Shown here piece after piece: positions 35,367-45,307 of a stretch of DNA of 64,000 nt. Position 1 is the stretch's first letter. Each line of letters begins with the position of its first letter. The stretch covers positions 54,441-118,440 of the forward strand of contig JACRHC010000080.1 in NCBI GenBank assembly GCA_016217675.1, given 5' to 3'. Source of the DNA: Nitrospirota bacterium. GTDB taxonomy: Bacteria > Nitrospirota > Thermodesulfovibrionia > Thermodesulfovibrionales > UBA6898. Made by a program: the position numbers and the translations under genes. Under the pieces are notes generated by a model. The model saw only the letters and a list, made by a program, of their open reading frames with translations. It was not told where the DNA came from and ran no database searches.

Positions 35367-38270
35367 ATGTTAGATAAAGCTGCCATATTAAAAGACGCCC
35401 AGAAGTATTTAGCCAAAGGTGCAGTTGACAAGGCTATCTCCGAATTAGAGAAGCTTGTCAAAGACAGCCCTGATGGCAATACCTTCAATATGATCGGTGA
35501 CATATACCTGAGAAAGGGCACCCAAAAGTCTGCCATAGAGTATTACCAGAAAGCTGCTATCTTCTTCAGACAGGAAGGCTTTTCCCAGAAGGCGCAGGCC
35601 CTGTACAAAAAGGTGTTGAACATTAACCCTGCGGATACTGATGCTCTCATCGCCTTTGGCGAGATCTGTGAAGAAAAGGGCATGCTCGCAGAGGCCATTA
35701 AATATTATCTTGTTGTTGCAGATCTCTTTGCAAAGGAAGGTAAAAAGGAAAAGATCCTCGATGTGTACGCAAAGATCCTTTCCCTTTCGCCTGCAAACAT
35801 TCCGCTCAGGATTAAAGTAGCAGATATCTATATCAAAGAAGGCCTCAAGTCGGATGCAGCGCGGGAATTCGTCCATTTGGCGCGAATCTATGATGAAAAA
35901 GGGGACATTCAAAAGGCCAGGGAATTCTTCCAGAAGACCCTCGACATACAGCCCCTGAACAAGGAAGCCACCCTGGGACTCAGCCAGGTCTATGAAAAGA
36001 CCGGCGAGATTCAACTGGCCATGGAACAGATGAGGGATGCCGTGGTACTCTTCCCTGAAGACCTGGACATCCTCTTTCGCTGCGCAGACCTGGCATCGCT
36101 CTCTGATGACACAGGTTTGGGCAGGAAATGCCTCCAGCGGATCACAGAAAAAGAACCGAAGAACATCAGGGCCTGCAGGATGTTAGGTAAACTGTATCTT
36201 GAAGCCGGGGAAACAGAGATGGCCTGGAACCAATTCCTGCCGATCCTTGATGAGGTTCTCCCTGACCTGAAGCCTGATGATGCTGTCAGTTTCCTCAACA
36301 CCTTCAGAAGCATTGAACCGCTTGAAACGGGCAAGAGGCTTGTTTCTCTTTACAGGCAATTAAATGAAGATGAGCATGCCATAACAGAGTTGCTCTCCAT
36401 TGGAGACGCCTATGCTGAAAAAGGGCTGGAAGAAGACGCACGTGCCTGCTATACCGAGGCTGAGCGGATCAATCCGTTAGATGCTGAGGTACTGAAGAGG
36501 CTCACTCCTCCTGAACCGGAACCTGAGCCGTTGGCTGAGGAACCTCAGGCTCCGGAAATTGATATGTCCGCAGACCTGAATCTGGAGGCCGGCATACAGG
36601 AGACAGTCCCTGAACAGGAAACTCCTTCAATACAGGAGATCAATGTCTTTGCAGGGACTACTGAACTGCCGGAGACCATCAAGCCCGAAGAGTTCCAAGC
36701 CTCGGTAACAGAAGATCTGATGGTGGAGACAGTTAAGACCCCTGAAGCCGAGAGCAAGGCAAGAGCTGAGAGCATAACCGTCAGGGCGGAGAAGACTTTC
36801 GACGAGGTGATTACCGAGGCTGACATCTTCTCGCGCTACGGTCTGCTCAGCGAAGCGCAGCGTTTGTTAGAGGGATTAAAGCAGAGATTTCCGGAAAACC
36901 TTGATGTCCATCTGAGGCTTAAATCCGTGTACACAGACACGCACGACAGGGAAGCAGCAGTCAGTGAGTGCCTTATCCTGAACGAACTGTACAAACGCAA
37001 AGACGACGAGGCGAATGCTGAGCAGGCACTGAGGGATGCCTTTGAGATCAGCCCTGAAGATCCTCGACTTACTGACCAGGGCTTTGCCCGGCTTATCGAG
37101 CGAACTTCATTCTCTGCGCCTCAGCCCATCAGTTTAGATGAAGCTGTTTCGTCAGGAGAACTCGATATCGATGACTACGAGGAAGAGATAGCCGAGGCTG
37201 ATTTTTATTCCCGCCAGGGGCTTGGTACCGAGGCCGTCAAGATCCTTGAAAGGCTGCAGAAGCTCTTCCCTGAAAACAAGGATGTCAATGATCGTCTTGC
37301 CGCTCTGGGGCAGACAGCCTCTGATCTCGGGGCCGGCTATATGCAGGGCGCCATTGAACTCCCGGAAATCGTTGAAGAACCGGCTGAGTTCGAACGGCCC
37401 GGGATGTTCGGTGCAGATGAAGAGCCTCCTATAACAGACGGATTGGAAGAGCAGGAGACGTTTGAGCTGCCGGACAAGCATGAGATGTTCGACGTCTTCG
37501 AGACAGCCGAAAAGACAACACCGCCGCTAAAAGACGTTGTGATTGAACAACCCGTTACTGAAGAGCCTGTTGCCGCTCCGGTAAAAGAGGAGAGGCTTGA
37601 GGAGCCGGCACCTGTCATGGAAGCGCCGCTGCAGGAAGAGCAGCCGCCGGTGCAGGCGTCTGCTCAAATAACTGCGGCGCCGCCCGGGGAAACTGAATTC
37701 GAAACATTCTCCCTTGCAGACGAGGACCTCATGGACGCCCAGGAAATGCCTGAGCCATCCCTTGATAATGATGTGCTCGAAATATTTCAGGAGTTCAAAA
37801 AGGGTCTGGAGAAAGAGCTTGGCAACGAGGATTCCGAAACCCACTACAACCTCGGCATCGCATACAAGGAGATGGGGCTTGTTGACGATGCGATCAAGGA
37901 ATTCCAGACATCACGGGAAGATCCGGCGCGTTTTATCCAGTCATCTACCATGCTCGGCGTCTGTTATATGGAGCGGGGTCTTTTCACCCTTGCGATAGAT
38001 GTATTGGCCAAAGCGATCAGGGATATGAAGGAGAGGGATGATTCCTACTGGGCGCTTACCTATGAGCTCGCAGAGGCATATGAGAAGAACCAGAACCTGA
38101 AGGAGGCCCTCGACCTGTACACCGGGGTGTACGGATGGAATGCAAAATTCCGGAACGTTTCTGATAAAATGACTCAGTTGAGGGCTCAGGCCCTTCTGAC
38201 TGTTGAAAAAGAAAATGAACAGGCAAAAGCAAAACCTAAAGAAAGGAAGGATAGAGTATCCTACCTCTAA
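35367..38270 (+). CDS. Large TPR-repeat protein
   Basis: A 967-residue protein. Residues about 1-390 are tandem tetratricopeptide repeats (for example KAQALYKKVLNINPADTDAL). Acidic Pro/Glu-rich linkers (about 385-470 and 660-800) alternate with further TPR blocks near 480-580, 610-655 and 810-930. There is no signal peptide or membrane segment, so it is likely a cytoplasmic scaffold. It ends 3 bases before an ExeA-like ATPase gene, so the two probably work together, perhaps in secretion or pilus assembly; this is inference. The start is placed at the ATG right after a strong promoter. Confidence 0.85.
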   Translation: MLDKAAILKDAQKYLAKGAVDKAISELEKLVKDSPDGNTFNMIGDIYLRKGTQKSAIEYYQKAAIFFRQEGFSQKAQALYKKVLNINPADTDALIAFGEICEEKGMLAEAIKYYLVVADLFAKEGKKEKILDVYAKILSLSPANIPLRIKVADIYIKEGLKSDAAREFVHLARIYDEKGDIQKAREFFQKTLDIQPLNKEATLGLSQVYEKTGEIQLAMEQMRDAVVLFPEDLDILFRCADLASLSDDTGLGRKCLQRITEKEPKNIRACRMLGKLYLEAGETEMAWNQFLPILDEVLPDLKPDDAVSFLNTFRSIEPLETGKRLVSLYRQLNEDEHAITELLSIGDAYAEKGLEEDARACYTEAERINPLDAEVLKRLTPPEPEPEPLAEEPQAPEIDMSADLNLEAGIQETVPEQETPSIQEINVFAGTTELPETIKPEEFQASVTEDLMVETVKTPEAESKARAESITVRAEKTFDEVITEADIFSRYGLLSEAQRLLEGLKQRFPENLDVHLRLKSVYTDTHDREAAVSECLILNELYKRKDDEANAEQALRDAFEISPEDPRLTDQGFARLIERTSFSAPQPISLDEAVSSGELDIDDYEEEIAEADFYSRQGLGTEAVKILERLQKLFPENKDVNDRLAALGQTASDLGAGYMQGAIELPEIVEEPAEFERPGMFGADEEPPITDGLEEQETFELPDKHEMFDVFETAEKTTPPLKDVVIEQPVTEEPVAAPVKEERLEEPAPVMEAPLQEEQPPVQASAQITAAPPGETEFETFSLADEDLMDAQEMPEPSLDNDVLEIFQEFKKGLEKELGNEDSETHYNLGIAYKEMGLVDDAIKEFQTSREDPARFIQSSTMLGVCYMERGLFTLAIDVLAKAIRDMKERDDSYWALTYELAEAYEKNQNLKEALDLYTGVYGWNAKFRNVSDKMTQLRAQALLTVEKENEQAKAKPKERKDRVSYL

Positions 38271-38273
38271 CAC

Positions 38274-39089
38274 ATGGACTATCTCGAATATTTTAAACTT
38301 GCAGAGCATCCGTTCTCGAATGTTGTAGACAGCAGGTTTTACTACAGCAGCCCTCAGCAGGCAGAAGCCCTGGTCAAGCTGAAATACGCCATTGACACGA
38401 GAAAGGGGCTCGCTGTCGTGATCGGCAACATCGGCGCAGGCAAAACCACTCTGGCACGCAAGATTCTTGAAGAGCTTGTTGAGGAGGATTATGAAGCAGC
38501 CCTGCTCGTGATCATTCACTCATCGGTCAGCTCTGAATGGCTCTTCAAAAAGTTTGCGATCCAGCTTGGCGTCAAGCAGATCCCTGAAAACAAGATAGAA
38601 CTGTTGAGCGAGATCTATAAGAGGCTCCATGAGATCAATGAACAGGGCAAGAGGGCAGTCGTGCTTATGGATGAGGTTCAGATGCTGAACTCGCGCGAAA
38701 TCATGGAAGAATTCAGGGGGCTGTTGAATATGGAGACCGATGAAGGCAAGATGGTGAACTTTGTTTTCTTCGGACTTCCTGACCTCGATCAGGTACTCTC
38801 CCTCGATGAGCCGCTCAAGCAGAGGGTTGCGATCAGGATAAAGTTGAACGCATACTCGGAAGCAGATACTAAGGACTACATCCAGCACAGGATGAAAGTG
38901 GCAGGTGCTGACCATGAGATCTTCACCGACAGAGCCATCTCCATGATTTACAAGTATTCTAACGGTGTTCCCAGACTGATCAACACGATCTGCGATAATG
39001 CACTGCTGGAAGGGTTTTTGTTCAAGAATACATCAGTAGATGATTCGATCATCAAAACTGTGGCGATCGACCTGGGTCTTGAGAACTAA
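38274..39089 (+). CDS. ExeA/GspA-like AAA ATPase
   Basis: A 271-residue AAA ATPase. It opens with MDYLEYFKLAEHPFSNVVD, typical of the ExeA/MSHA-M type. Walker A is GNIGAGKTTLARK (about 47-59) and Walker B is AVVLMDEVQML; sensor-like YSNGVPRLINTICDNALL lies near the end. Relatives with extra membrane and peptidoglycan-binding domains help place secretins; this one has only the ATPase part. Its stop overlaps the convergent lipoprotein stop by 4 bases. Confidence 0.87.
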   Translation: MDYLEYFKLAEHPFSNVVDSRFYYSSPQQAEALVKLKYAIDTRKGLAVVIGNIGAGKTTLARKILEELVEEDYEAALLVIIHSSVSSEWLFKKFAIQLGVKQIPENKIELLSEIYKRLHEINEQGKRAVVLMDEVQMLNSREIMEEFRGLLNMETDEGKMVNFVFFGLPDLDQVLSLDEPLKQRVAIRIKLNAYSEADTKDYIQHRMKVAGADHEIFTDRAISMIYKYSNGVPRLINTICDNALLEGFLFKNTSVDDSIIKTVAIDLGLEN

Positions 39090-39712
39090 GTCCGCTCCGT
39101 AAAAGTGATCTCCCGAACAGTCAGCGTAACCGCATAACGGGAAAGTTCTATCCTCATTTTTGATTGGTACCACACGCCCTTTGCCTGAGCAGGATTATCA
39201 TAGGAAATCGTCAACTGTTTGCCGTCATCAAAGAAAATTCTCTGCTTCTGAGGAAGCATGGTCCTGCCGTCAAGAACAACCTGTCGGGTTGCATTCTGCA
39301 GGATAAGATGATCATTCTCCTCCCGGATCGTAAAGTCCGTAAGGTCCCACCAGAATAAGCAGTCCCTCAACCCCTTGGTAAGTATGGCGGTCTTGTTTTT
39401 GTCGAGCTTTGGCGTGCTCTTCACCAGGCCGTTCTTTGATGTGAGATCCATGGCAAGTATGCCAAGGGTGTAGACCTTCATATGCAGGTCGCCGTCTTGC
39501 GCAATGTCGAGAACCGCATCACCATGCATCTCAGAATCGGTCTTCTCGAAGACCACTGACAGGGTTGCATCTATTCGTTCGATTGACCTCCGCTCTGTAA
39601 GCGCAACATCAACGCTCCGCTGCTCAATCGCAGGCGTCTCAACCTTTTTTGGCGCGCATGCTGATGTCAGTATGATAATGCTAACGAAGAACAGCTTTAA
39701 GAAATTCGTCAC
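39086..39712 (-). CDS. Outer-membrane-type lipoprotein (LolB-like size and pattern)
   Basis: A 208-residue protein with a lipoprotein signal peptide (FFVSIIILTSAC, cysteine at 19). The mature part is beta-rich: RIDATLSVVFEK, LHMKVYTLGILAMDLTSKNG and KQLTISYDNPAQAKG. This resembles LolB or DUF4292-like lipid-binding lipoproteins, but the similarity is only of pattern. It overlaps the end of radA by 32 bases and its stop overlaps that of the ATPase gene. The exact role is uncertain. Confidence 0.72.
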   Translation of the reverse strand: MTNFLKLFFVSIIILTSACAPKKVETPAIEQRSVDVALTERRSIERIDATLSVVFEKTDSEMHGDAVLDIAQDGDLHMKVYTLGILAMDLTSKNGLVKSTPKLDKNKTAILTKGLRDCLFWWDLTDFTIREENDHLILQNATRQVVLDGRTMLPQKQRIFFDDGKQLTISYDNPAQAKGVWYQSKMRIELSRYAVTLTVREITFTERT

Positions 39713-41042
39713 AGTTCCTTACTCCTATAATCTCGATACCCTGCTTTGCCTTTATCTTGTCCGCATTGCCTGAGGGTATGACAGCCCGCTCAAACCCGAT
39801 CTTTGCTGCCTCTTTCAACCGCATTTCTGCCTGTGCGACCGCCCTGATCTCCCCTGAAAGACCAACCTCGCCAAAAACACAGGTCCTTGGCTCTACAGGT
39901 TTTTCCCTGCCTGAGGACGCTATGGTTGCGATAATGCCAAGATCGACCGCCGGTTCTATGATCTTCAGTCCGCCGACAATATTGATAAAGATGTCCATGC
40001 CGCCCAGATGCAGGCCGGCCCGTTTCTCAAGGACTGCGATCAGGAGGTTCACCCGGTTAAAATCAACGCCGATCGAGGTCCTCCTCGGCATGCCGAAGTT
40101 TGTCTGCGATACCAGCGCCTGTATCTCGACCATAAGCGGCCGCGTGCCTTCAAGGCAGGCGACAACCGTCGAGCCCGATACATTCTGCGGCCTTTCTGAA
40201 AGGAAGAGTTCTGAAGGGTTACTCACTTCCCTGAGGCCTGCGTCCGACATCTCGAATATACCGATCTCATTGGTCGAGCCGAAACGGTTCTTCATGGTGC
40301 GCAAAACGCGATAGGAATGGCCGCGGTCTCCTTCGAAATAGAGGACCGTGTCGACAATATGTTCAAGCACGCGCGGCCCTGCAATAGAACCATCTTTCGT
40401 AACATGGCCGACCAGGAATACCGGCAGGTCAGACCGTTTTGCATGGAGCATAAGCCGTGCGGCGCACTCCCGCACCTGTCCCACTGAACCCGGAGCTGAC
40501 TGGAGTTCCTGAGTAAAGACGGTCTGGATCGAATCCACCACCATAGCATCAGGCTTTATCTTGATAGCTGCGTCAAGGATGCCTTCAAGGGATGTCTCGG
40601 GCAGCAGGATGATCTTCTCAGAATCAATAGAAAGCCTCTCTGCCCGCATCTTTATCTGCTGAGGTGATTCCTCGCCCGACACATAGAGCAGCTTCCCGGT
40701 CTTTTTCGAAAGGCCTGCGAATGCCTGAAGCAGCAGCGTTGACTTGCCGATGCCGGGGTCGCCGCCCACAAGGATCACTGAACCTGAGACAACGCCGCCG
40801 CCCAATACCCTGTCGAACTCCTGAATGCCTGTCGAGGTCCTCTTCTCTGATATGCCCTCTATTGCCTGAAGGAGGATTGGTTCGGTCTTTGTCGAAGGCT
40901 GAAAAGACCCCTTCCGTCCTGAGGGGACTTCCCGCTCCTCTACAAAGCTGTTCCAGGCATTGCAGTCAGGGCATTTGCCGAGCCACTTGGGACTGCCATA
41001 CCCGCAGGATTGGCACTGGAAAAAGGTTTTTGTTTTTGCCAT
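39681..41042 (-). CDS. radA: DNA repair protein RadA (Sms)
   Basis: A 453-residue RadA, a RecA-like branch-migration helicase. The N-terminal zinc finger is CQSCGYGSPKWLGKCPDC; the P-loop is GGDPGIGKSTLLLQ; the RadA-specific motif KNRFGSTNE is present. A Lon-protease-like C-terminal domain covers about 270-450. The length is typical. The start follows only a weak AGGT. Confidence 0.97.
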   Translation of the reverse strand: MAKTKTFFQCQSCGYGSPKWLGKCPDCNAWNSFVEEREVPSGRKGSFQPSTKTEPILLQAIEGISEKRTSTGIQEFDRVLGGGVVSGSVILVGGDPGIGKSTLLLQAFAGLSKKTGKLLYVSGEESPQQIKMRAERLSIDSEKIILLPETSLEGILDAAIKIKPDAMVVDSIQTVFTQELQSAPGSVGQVRECAARLMLHAKRSDLPVFLVGHVTKDGSIAGPRVLEHIVDTVLYFEGDRGHSYRVLRTMKNRFGSTNEIGIFEMSDAGLREVSNPSELFLSERPQNVSGSTVVACLEGTRPLMVEIQALVSQTNFGMPRRTSIGVDFNRVNLLIAVLEKRAGLHLGGMDIFINIVGGLKIIEPAVDLGIIATIASSGREKPVEPRTCVFGEVGLSGEIRAVAQAEMRLKEAAKIGFERAVIPSGNADKIKAKQGIEIIGVRNCDEFLKAVLR

Positions 41043-41068
41043 GATTTATTTACCTGCCATTTGAATTA

Positions 41069-43744
41069 TTACGCATTCAGTTCAGAAACCGATGTTATAG
41101 GTCCTTTAAACCTTACATCATCAAACTGTTTAAAATGCTCTTTCCCACAGTCAATCTTCATCTTTTCGCTTGGTCTCAGTTCCTGACCAGCGCCTTTTGT
41201 CTCTGCCACGAAATAGATCTTCTTTTCGCCCTTGAATATTAATGCCCAGTCGGGGTTATAGGTGCCTATGGGCGTATTTATCTTGAACCAAAAAGGGAGC
41301 TTGAAATAGAACTCAATGTCCTCGCTGCTTTCACAATCTTTGGCAAACTGATTTTCCACAGATGAATCAAGAGGGATGTAGTTTTCGTAAATAGTCTTGT
41401 CCTGGTTGTTCACTGCAAAGGTAAAATGATCAAGGTATATTTCCAGCTCGTTATCCTCAAACAGCTTCATTTCATAAATCTTATCGCCGATCTTTTCATA
41501 CTTGATTCCGTCCACCATTAACCCATACAGCACCGATTTAATGAACGTTACAGCATTATCCATAAAGAGTTGCGGGTTGAGCAACGATTCATGCAGTCTC
41601 TCTGACTTTTTGAGTATTTCCAAAATAGTGTGACGCGTCAATTCGGTCTTTGACTGAATGTAAGCCAGCATATCTGGTATTTCAAATCCGATTTCATAAT
41701 CGTCATCAATGCTATCACTCAACAACAGCCCGTCGACCCCGGCATCGGTGATTAAAACCCTTTTCTTGGTTGATTTGATAGTTGGCTTTCTTGTATCCGG
41801 CATGTTCCTTACTGCCTTTGCAGCAAGGTTAATCAACTCGTCTGTTTTGTATTCAACGTGGTATTGGGTATGGAATTTTATCTTCTCCCAAATCTGCAGA
41901 AATTTCGGGTCTGCCTCAAAACCTTTTCTCAAACCGACTTTTTGCCTGTCGCCTCTGTTCTTTACCCTGCCGGTGAAATCTACTCCGCAATCTTCCTGTA
42001 TTTCATTCTGTAATGCCTTGGCAAAATCTTCATAACGCTCATTGGCTATAACCGTCAGTTTGTTGATGTTGCGGTCAAATATCCGCTGACCATCTTGATT
42101 TACGGATAAACGTAAGCCCCTGCCGATTTCCTGCCTCTTTTTGATTTCTGATCTGGTCTCGTTCAAAGTGCATATCTGAAACACATTAGGATTGTCCCAT
42201 CCCTCCCGCAATGCGGAGTGGCTGAAAATAAAGCGAAGCGGCGTATCCGGATCAAGCAGTTTCTCTTTGTCCTGCATTATCAGTTTGTAGGTGTCATTAT
42301 CCGCCAGGGTCTCGCCTCCCGTGTCCTTTACTCTGCCTTTGCTGTCCTGCGAAAAATATCCATTATGAAGCAGCTCAGCGGTATAGGGCAACAAACCGTT
42401 GAAGGCAGGCTTGGCAGCCTCTTGCCTACATATCTCTTCAAACCATCCGGCAAACTTGCCCTTTGCCGGATTTCCGTTCATGTCGTATTCCCGGTAGTTC
42501 TTGACCTTGTCAATGAAAAAGAGAGATAGCACTTTAATCCCTTTGGCTTTGTAAACCCTCTCTTTTTTGAGGTGTTCTTCAACGGTTTTGCGAATCATAA
42601 ACTTCATTACTTCATCATTCATGCCGCCCTGCGTTTCTCCTACTGAAAGCATCAGGCCGTTGGTGAGCGTGATAGTGTCATTGCCCGCGTCAATTTCATC
42701 AACTATAAATCCGTCTCTGTAAATTTCTCTCTGGTTGCTGAGCTTGTAAATATCATCACCGGCCTTGACGCTGACGGATTTCTTCACCACGCCTTTATCA
42801 GTATTGCAGTCCATCTTTATCTTTGCGGAGATTTTAGTCTTGGTTGCGCTTATTCCTTCCAACTGGATAAAGGCCTCATTCATGGCATTTTCGCTTATTA
42901 CGGAATCAACCTCTATCTGCTTCACCAGGCCCAAATCATAAGCTTTTACCGGGTTGAGGGAATATACCAAATTGTAAAGGTTGGTATGGGTGGCGGAATA
43001 GCGCAGAGTGCAAAGGGGGTTAAGGTTTGCAATCGCCTTTTTGCGTATATCTGTTTCCATATTCTGCGGTTCGTCAACAATTACTATCGGATTGCTGCTC
43101 TGGAGGAATTCAATGGGTTTTTTGCCGGTGAGCTTGTCATTGGGCTTGTTGATGACATTTTCGTCCTTGGCAAAGGCATCAATATTTATAACCAATATCT
43201 GAATGGCATTGTCGGCAGCAAAGCCTCTTAGACTGGAAACCTTCTTGCTGTCATACACGTCATAATTGAGCTGCACCTTGTCATAAAGGCCCTGAAAGTG
43301 CTCATGGGTGATCTGCAGGTTTTTCAGGACGCCCTCACGGATGGCAACCGAGGGAACAACGATCACATATTTTTTGAAGCCGTAAAGCTTGCTCAATTCA
43401 TAGATGGTCCGCAGATACACATAGGTCTTTCCCGTGCCTGTTTCCATCTCTACAGAAAAATTCATCCCATTTGGAATACTGAAGTCTCCCCTCTCATTCC
43501 CAAGGAGAGGGGCCGGGGGTGAGGTGATCTCGTGGCGCTGCTGAATCCTCTTTACATTATCCCAAAGCTGCTCCTCCGATAGCGACAGTCTATTCCCTGT
43601 GCCGTTTTCGGAAAGCAAGGTGCCATTTTCGGTTAATGAAAATTCAAAGTCCCCGCCGCTTAAGGGTTGCCCCTCAAATATATCGGTGACAGCCCTGATA
43701 GCCTCTATCTGGTATTCCTGATTGCTGTCAAAATGGAGTTTCAT
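41069..43744 (-). CDS. Type III restriction endonuclease subunit Res
   Basis: An 891-residue Res subunit: an SF2 translocase with motif I EMETGTGKTYVYLRTIYEL and motif II VIVDEPQNMET, helicase motifs to about 560, and a C-terminal PD-(D/E)xK nuclease (NPDWALIFKG, then FVAETKG). It cuts DNA when two unmodified sites lie head to head. Residues about 74-88 (SPPAPLLGNERGDFS) come from a palindromic repeat inserted in frame. The ATG has no clear ribosome-binding site. The partner Mod lies upstream in the same direction, separated by an AlbA_2/ATPase gene. Confidence 0.93.
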   Translation of the reverse strand: MKLHFDSNQEYQIEAIRAVTDIFEGQPLSGGDFEFSLTENGTLLSENGTGNRLSLSEEQLWDNVKRIQQRHEITSPPAPLLGNERGDFSIPNGMNFSVEMETGTGKTYVYLRTIYELSKLYGFKKYVIVVPSVAIREGVLKNLQITHEHFQGLYDKVQLNYDVYDSKKVSSLRGFAADNAIQILVINIDAFAKDENVINKPNDKLTGKKPIEFLQSSNPIVIVDEPQNMETDIRKKAIANLNPLCTLRYSATHTNLYNLVYSLNPVKAYDLGLVKQIEVDSVISENAMNEAFIQLEGISATKTKISAKIKMDCNTDKGVVKKSVSVKAGDDIYKLSNQREIYRDGFIVDEIDAGNDTITLTNGLMLSVGETQGGMNDEVMKFMIRKTVEEHLKKERVYKAKGIKVLSLFFIDKVKNYREYDMNGNPAKGKFAGWFEEICRQEAAKPAFNGLLPYTAELLHNGYFSQDSKGRVKDTGGETLADNDTYKLIMQDKEKLLDPDTPLRFIFSHSALREGWDNPNVFQICTLNETRSEIKKRQEIGRGLRLSVNQDGQRIFDRNINKLTVIANERYEDFAKALQNEIQEDCGVDFTGRVKNRGDRQKVGLRKGFEADPKFLQIWEKIKFHTQYHVEYKTDELINLAAKAVRNMPDTRKPTIKSTKKRVLITDAGVDGLLLSDSIDDDYEIGFEIPDMLAYIQSKTELTRHTILEILKKSERLHESLLNPQLFMDNAVTFIKSVLYGLMVDGIKYEKIGDKIYEMKLFEDNELEIYLDHFTFAVNNQDKTIYENYIPLDSSVENQFAKDCESSEDIEFYFKLPFWFKINTPIGTYNPDWALIFKGEKKIYFVAETKGAGQELRPSEKMKIDCGKEHFKQFDDVRFKGPITSVSELNA
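43485..43526. repeat. Palindromic repeat inside res
   Basis: Arms CCCCTCTC (43488-43495) and GAGAGGGG (43505-43512) are followed by CCGGGGGTGAGGT. The same unit occurs in mod at 47057-47094. It adds in-frame codons to Res. Confidence 0.75.
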
Positions 43745-43823
43745 GTTTGATTGTGAACCGGCCGTTTATAGTCCTGCTTTTTGATAATAACCGATCCTTC
43801 ATCTGATTGATTTTAAAGGATTT

Positions 43824-45299
43824 TTAGCTTTCATTAGTTTTATTATCTATCAGCTCAGATAATGGATAAAACAGTTCCTGTCTCTTACTTGTGCCAATCT
43901 TCCGGTATCGCATACCTCTTTTGCCTTTACTCTTATCAGGAACAAGCATTTCTGAATTTACCCAACTTTTCAGCATTCTTGAGGCTTTAAGCGTATCTGT
44001 CCCGGCAATTTTACATAACTCTCTATTTGTTATATGGCCGTTTCGTTCAATCCAGGAGCTAACCTGCTCCCATACTGCAGGCCGTTCTTCATTGAGCAGG
44101 ACAACCGTAACAGCATCACGTGAAATATCAGGTGCAGTTATATAAAAAGGTGGATACAGACCAACAGCCTTCATGGTCGAGAACATCATCCTCACCCCTT
44201 CGCCTGCATCTATATTGGGCGGTTCAGGAAATTCTCTAAGGCTGCTAACTATCAATGGATTACGACTATATGAACCTGCAAATTCAATTGTGGCTGGTAC
44301 GATCGAGCCAGGAAACAATCCAGGACTTTCAACCTCAATGCGGTTATCAAATATTCTGATATTAATATCTCTGTTAATGCGGTAATCTCTGTGGATTACC
44401 GCATTAGTAATCGCTTCACGTATTACGCGTGTCGGATAGCGGTGAATTGTTTCAAATCCGGATACCGCAATAGTTAACCCCTGGGCAATCTCATTAATTA
44501 CGTATTCATAAGCATCGGCGATCTGGTTTATTAATGGCCCCGAGACTGTCTTGGGCTTTTTGCGAAGATTGGGCACAGGACCGTGTTCAACACGTGTGCC
44601 TGAATAATGGAAAATTCTTATTGCAGCTTTAGATGAAAGAATGCCTGACGGCTCCTCAGCAAACAATAATACAGCTGCCATTGTAGGAAGGATTTGAGTC
44701 TCTCTTTTTCGCGCGAGGCCAATCCTGTACATCCTGTCCTTAATATCACCTGAACGTATTTTTCTGCTTTCACAATAGTTTTTCCAGACTTCTGTCTGCA
44801 TGAGATCAAAAGCAACATCGACTATTTTATTTTCGGCACTGATAACGCCACGTGAAAAACAGAGCTCATTAACTTCATGAGCGGTCATTTCGCGGTTGCC
44901 CTTATCCAGGCGTTTCCAGGTACCGTCTTCAACAATGGAGTGGACCTTGGGGCTCTTAGGAATGGTAACCCATAATAACTCACCAGGTGTACCATCGCGC
45001 AAGGTGCAGGAAACCCGCTTCCATTTTATCCCCTCTATTGCAGGGGTAATTTGATGGGCTGTCTTACGGGACAGTTCATCAATTGCAGAAGGGTTTTCCT
45101 GGATTCCGTATAGCCTATCTTTTCCCTTTGCCTTATTATAATCTTCCATGCCCAATAAGAGATTGCCCCCCTCTGAGTTGGCAAAAGCTACGATTGTTTC
45201 GAGTGCCTTATGCACCATCTTCCCTGAAACACGCTTTGTTTCAAAGTAAAGGCTTTCCTCAAGACTACAAAGATCTGTTATTAAATCGTCACGTGTCAT
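43824..45299 (-). CDS. AlbA_2 (Schlafen-like) protein with ATPase and winged-helix regions
   Basis: A 491-residue protein. The N-terminal AlbA_2 domain contains ESLYFETKRVSG and IVAFANSEGGNLLLGMED. A HATPase_c_4-type region follows (RVIREAITNAVIHRDYRINR, then FDNRIEVESPGLFPGSIVP), with a C-terminal helix-turn-helix (ITNRELCKIAGTDTLKASR). Such proteins are often called transcriptional regulators and occur in defence islands; the activity here is unknown. It lies 8 bases after mod and 79 before res, inside the type III system. Confidence 0.85.
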   Translation of the reverse strand: MTRDDLITDLCSLEESLYFETKRVSGKMVHKALETIVAFANSEGGNLLLGMEDYNKAKGKDRLYGIQENPSAIDELSRKTAHQITPAIEGIKWKRVSCTLRDGTPGELLWVTIPKSPKVHSIVEDGTWKRLDKGNREMTAHEVNELCFSRGVISAENKIVDVAFDLMQTEVWKNYCESRKIRSGDIKDRMYRIGLARKRETQILPTMAAVLLFAEEPSGILSSKAAIRIFHYSGTRVEHGPVPNLRKKPKTVSGPLINQIADAYEYVINEIAQGLTIAVSGFETIHRYPTRVIREAITNAVIHRDYRINRDINIRIFDNRIEVESPGLFPGSIVPATIEFAGSYSRNPLIVSSLREFPEPPNIDAGEGVRMMFSTMKAVGLYPPFYITAPDISRDAVTVVLLNEERPAVWEQVSSWIERNGHITNRELCKIAGTDTLKASRMLKSWVNSEMLVPDKSKGKRGMRYRKIGTSKRQELFYPLSELIDNKTNES

Positions 45300-45307
45300 A
45301 ATTCATT

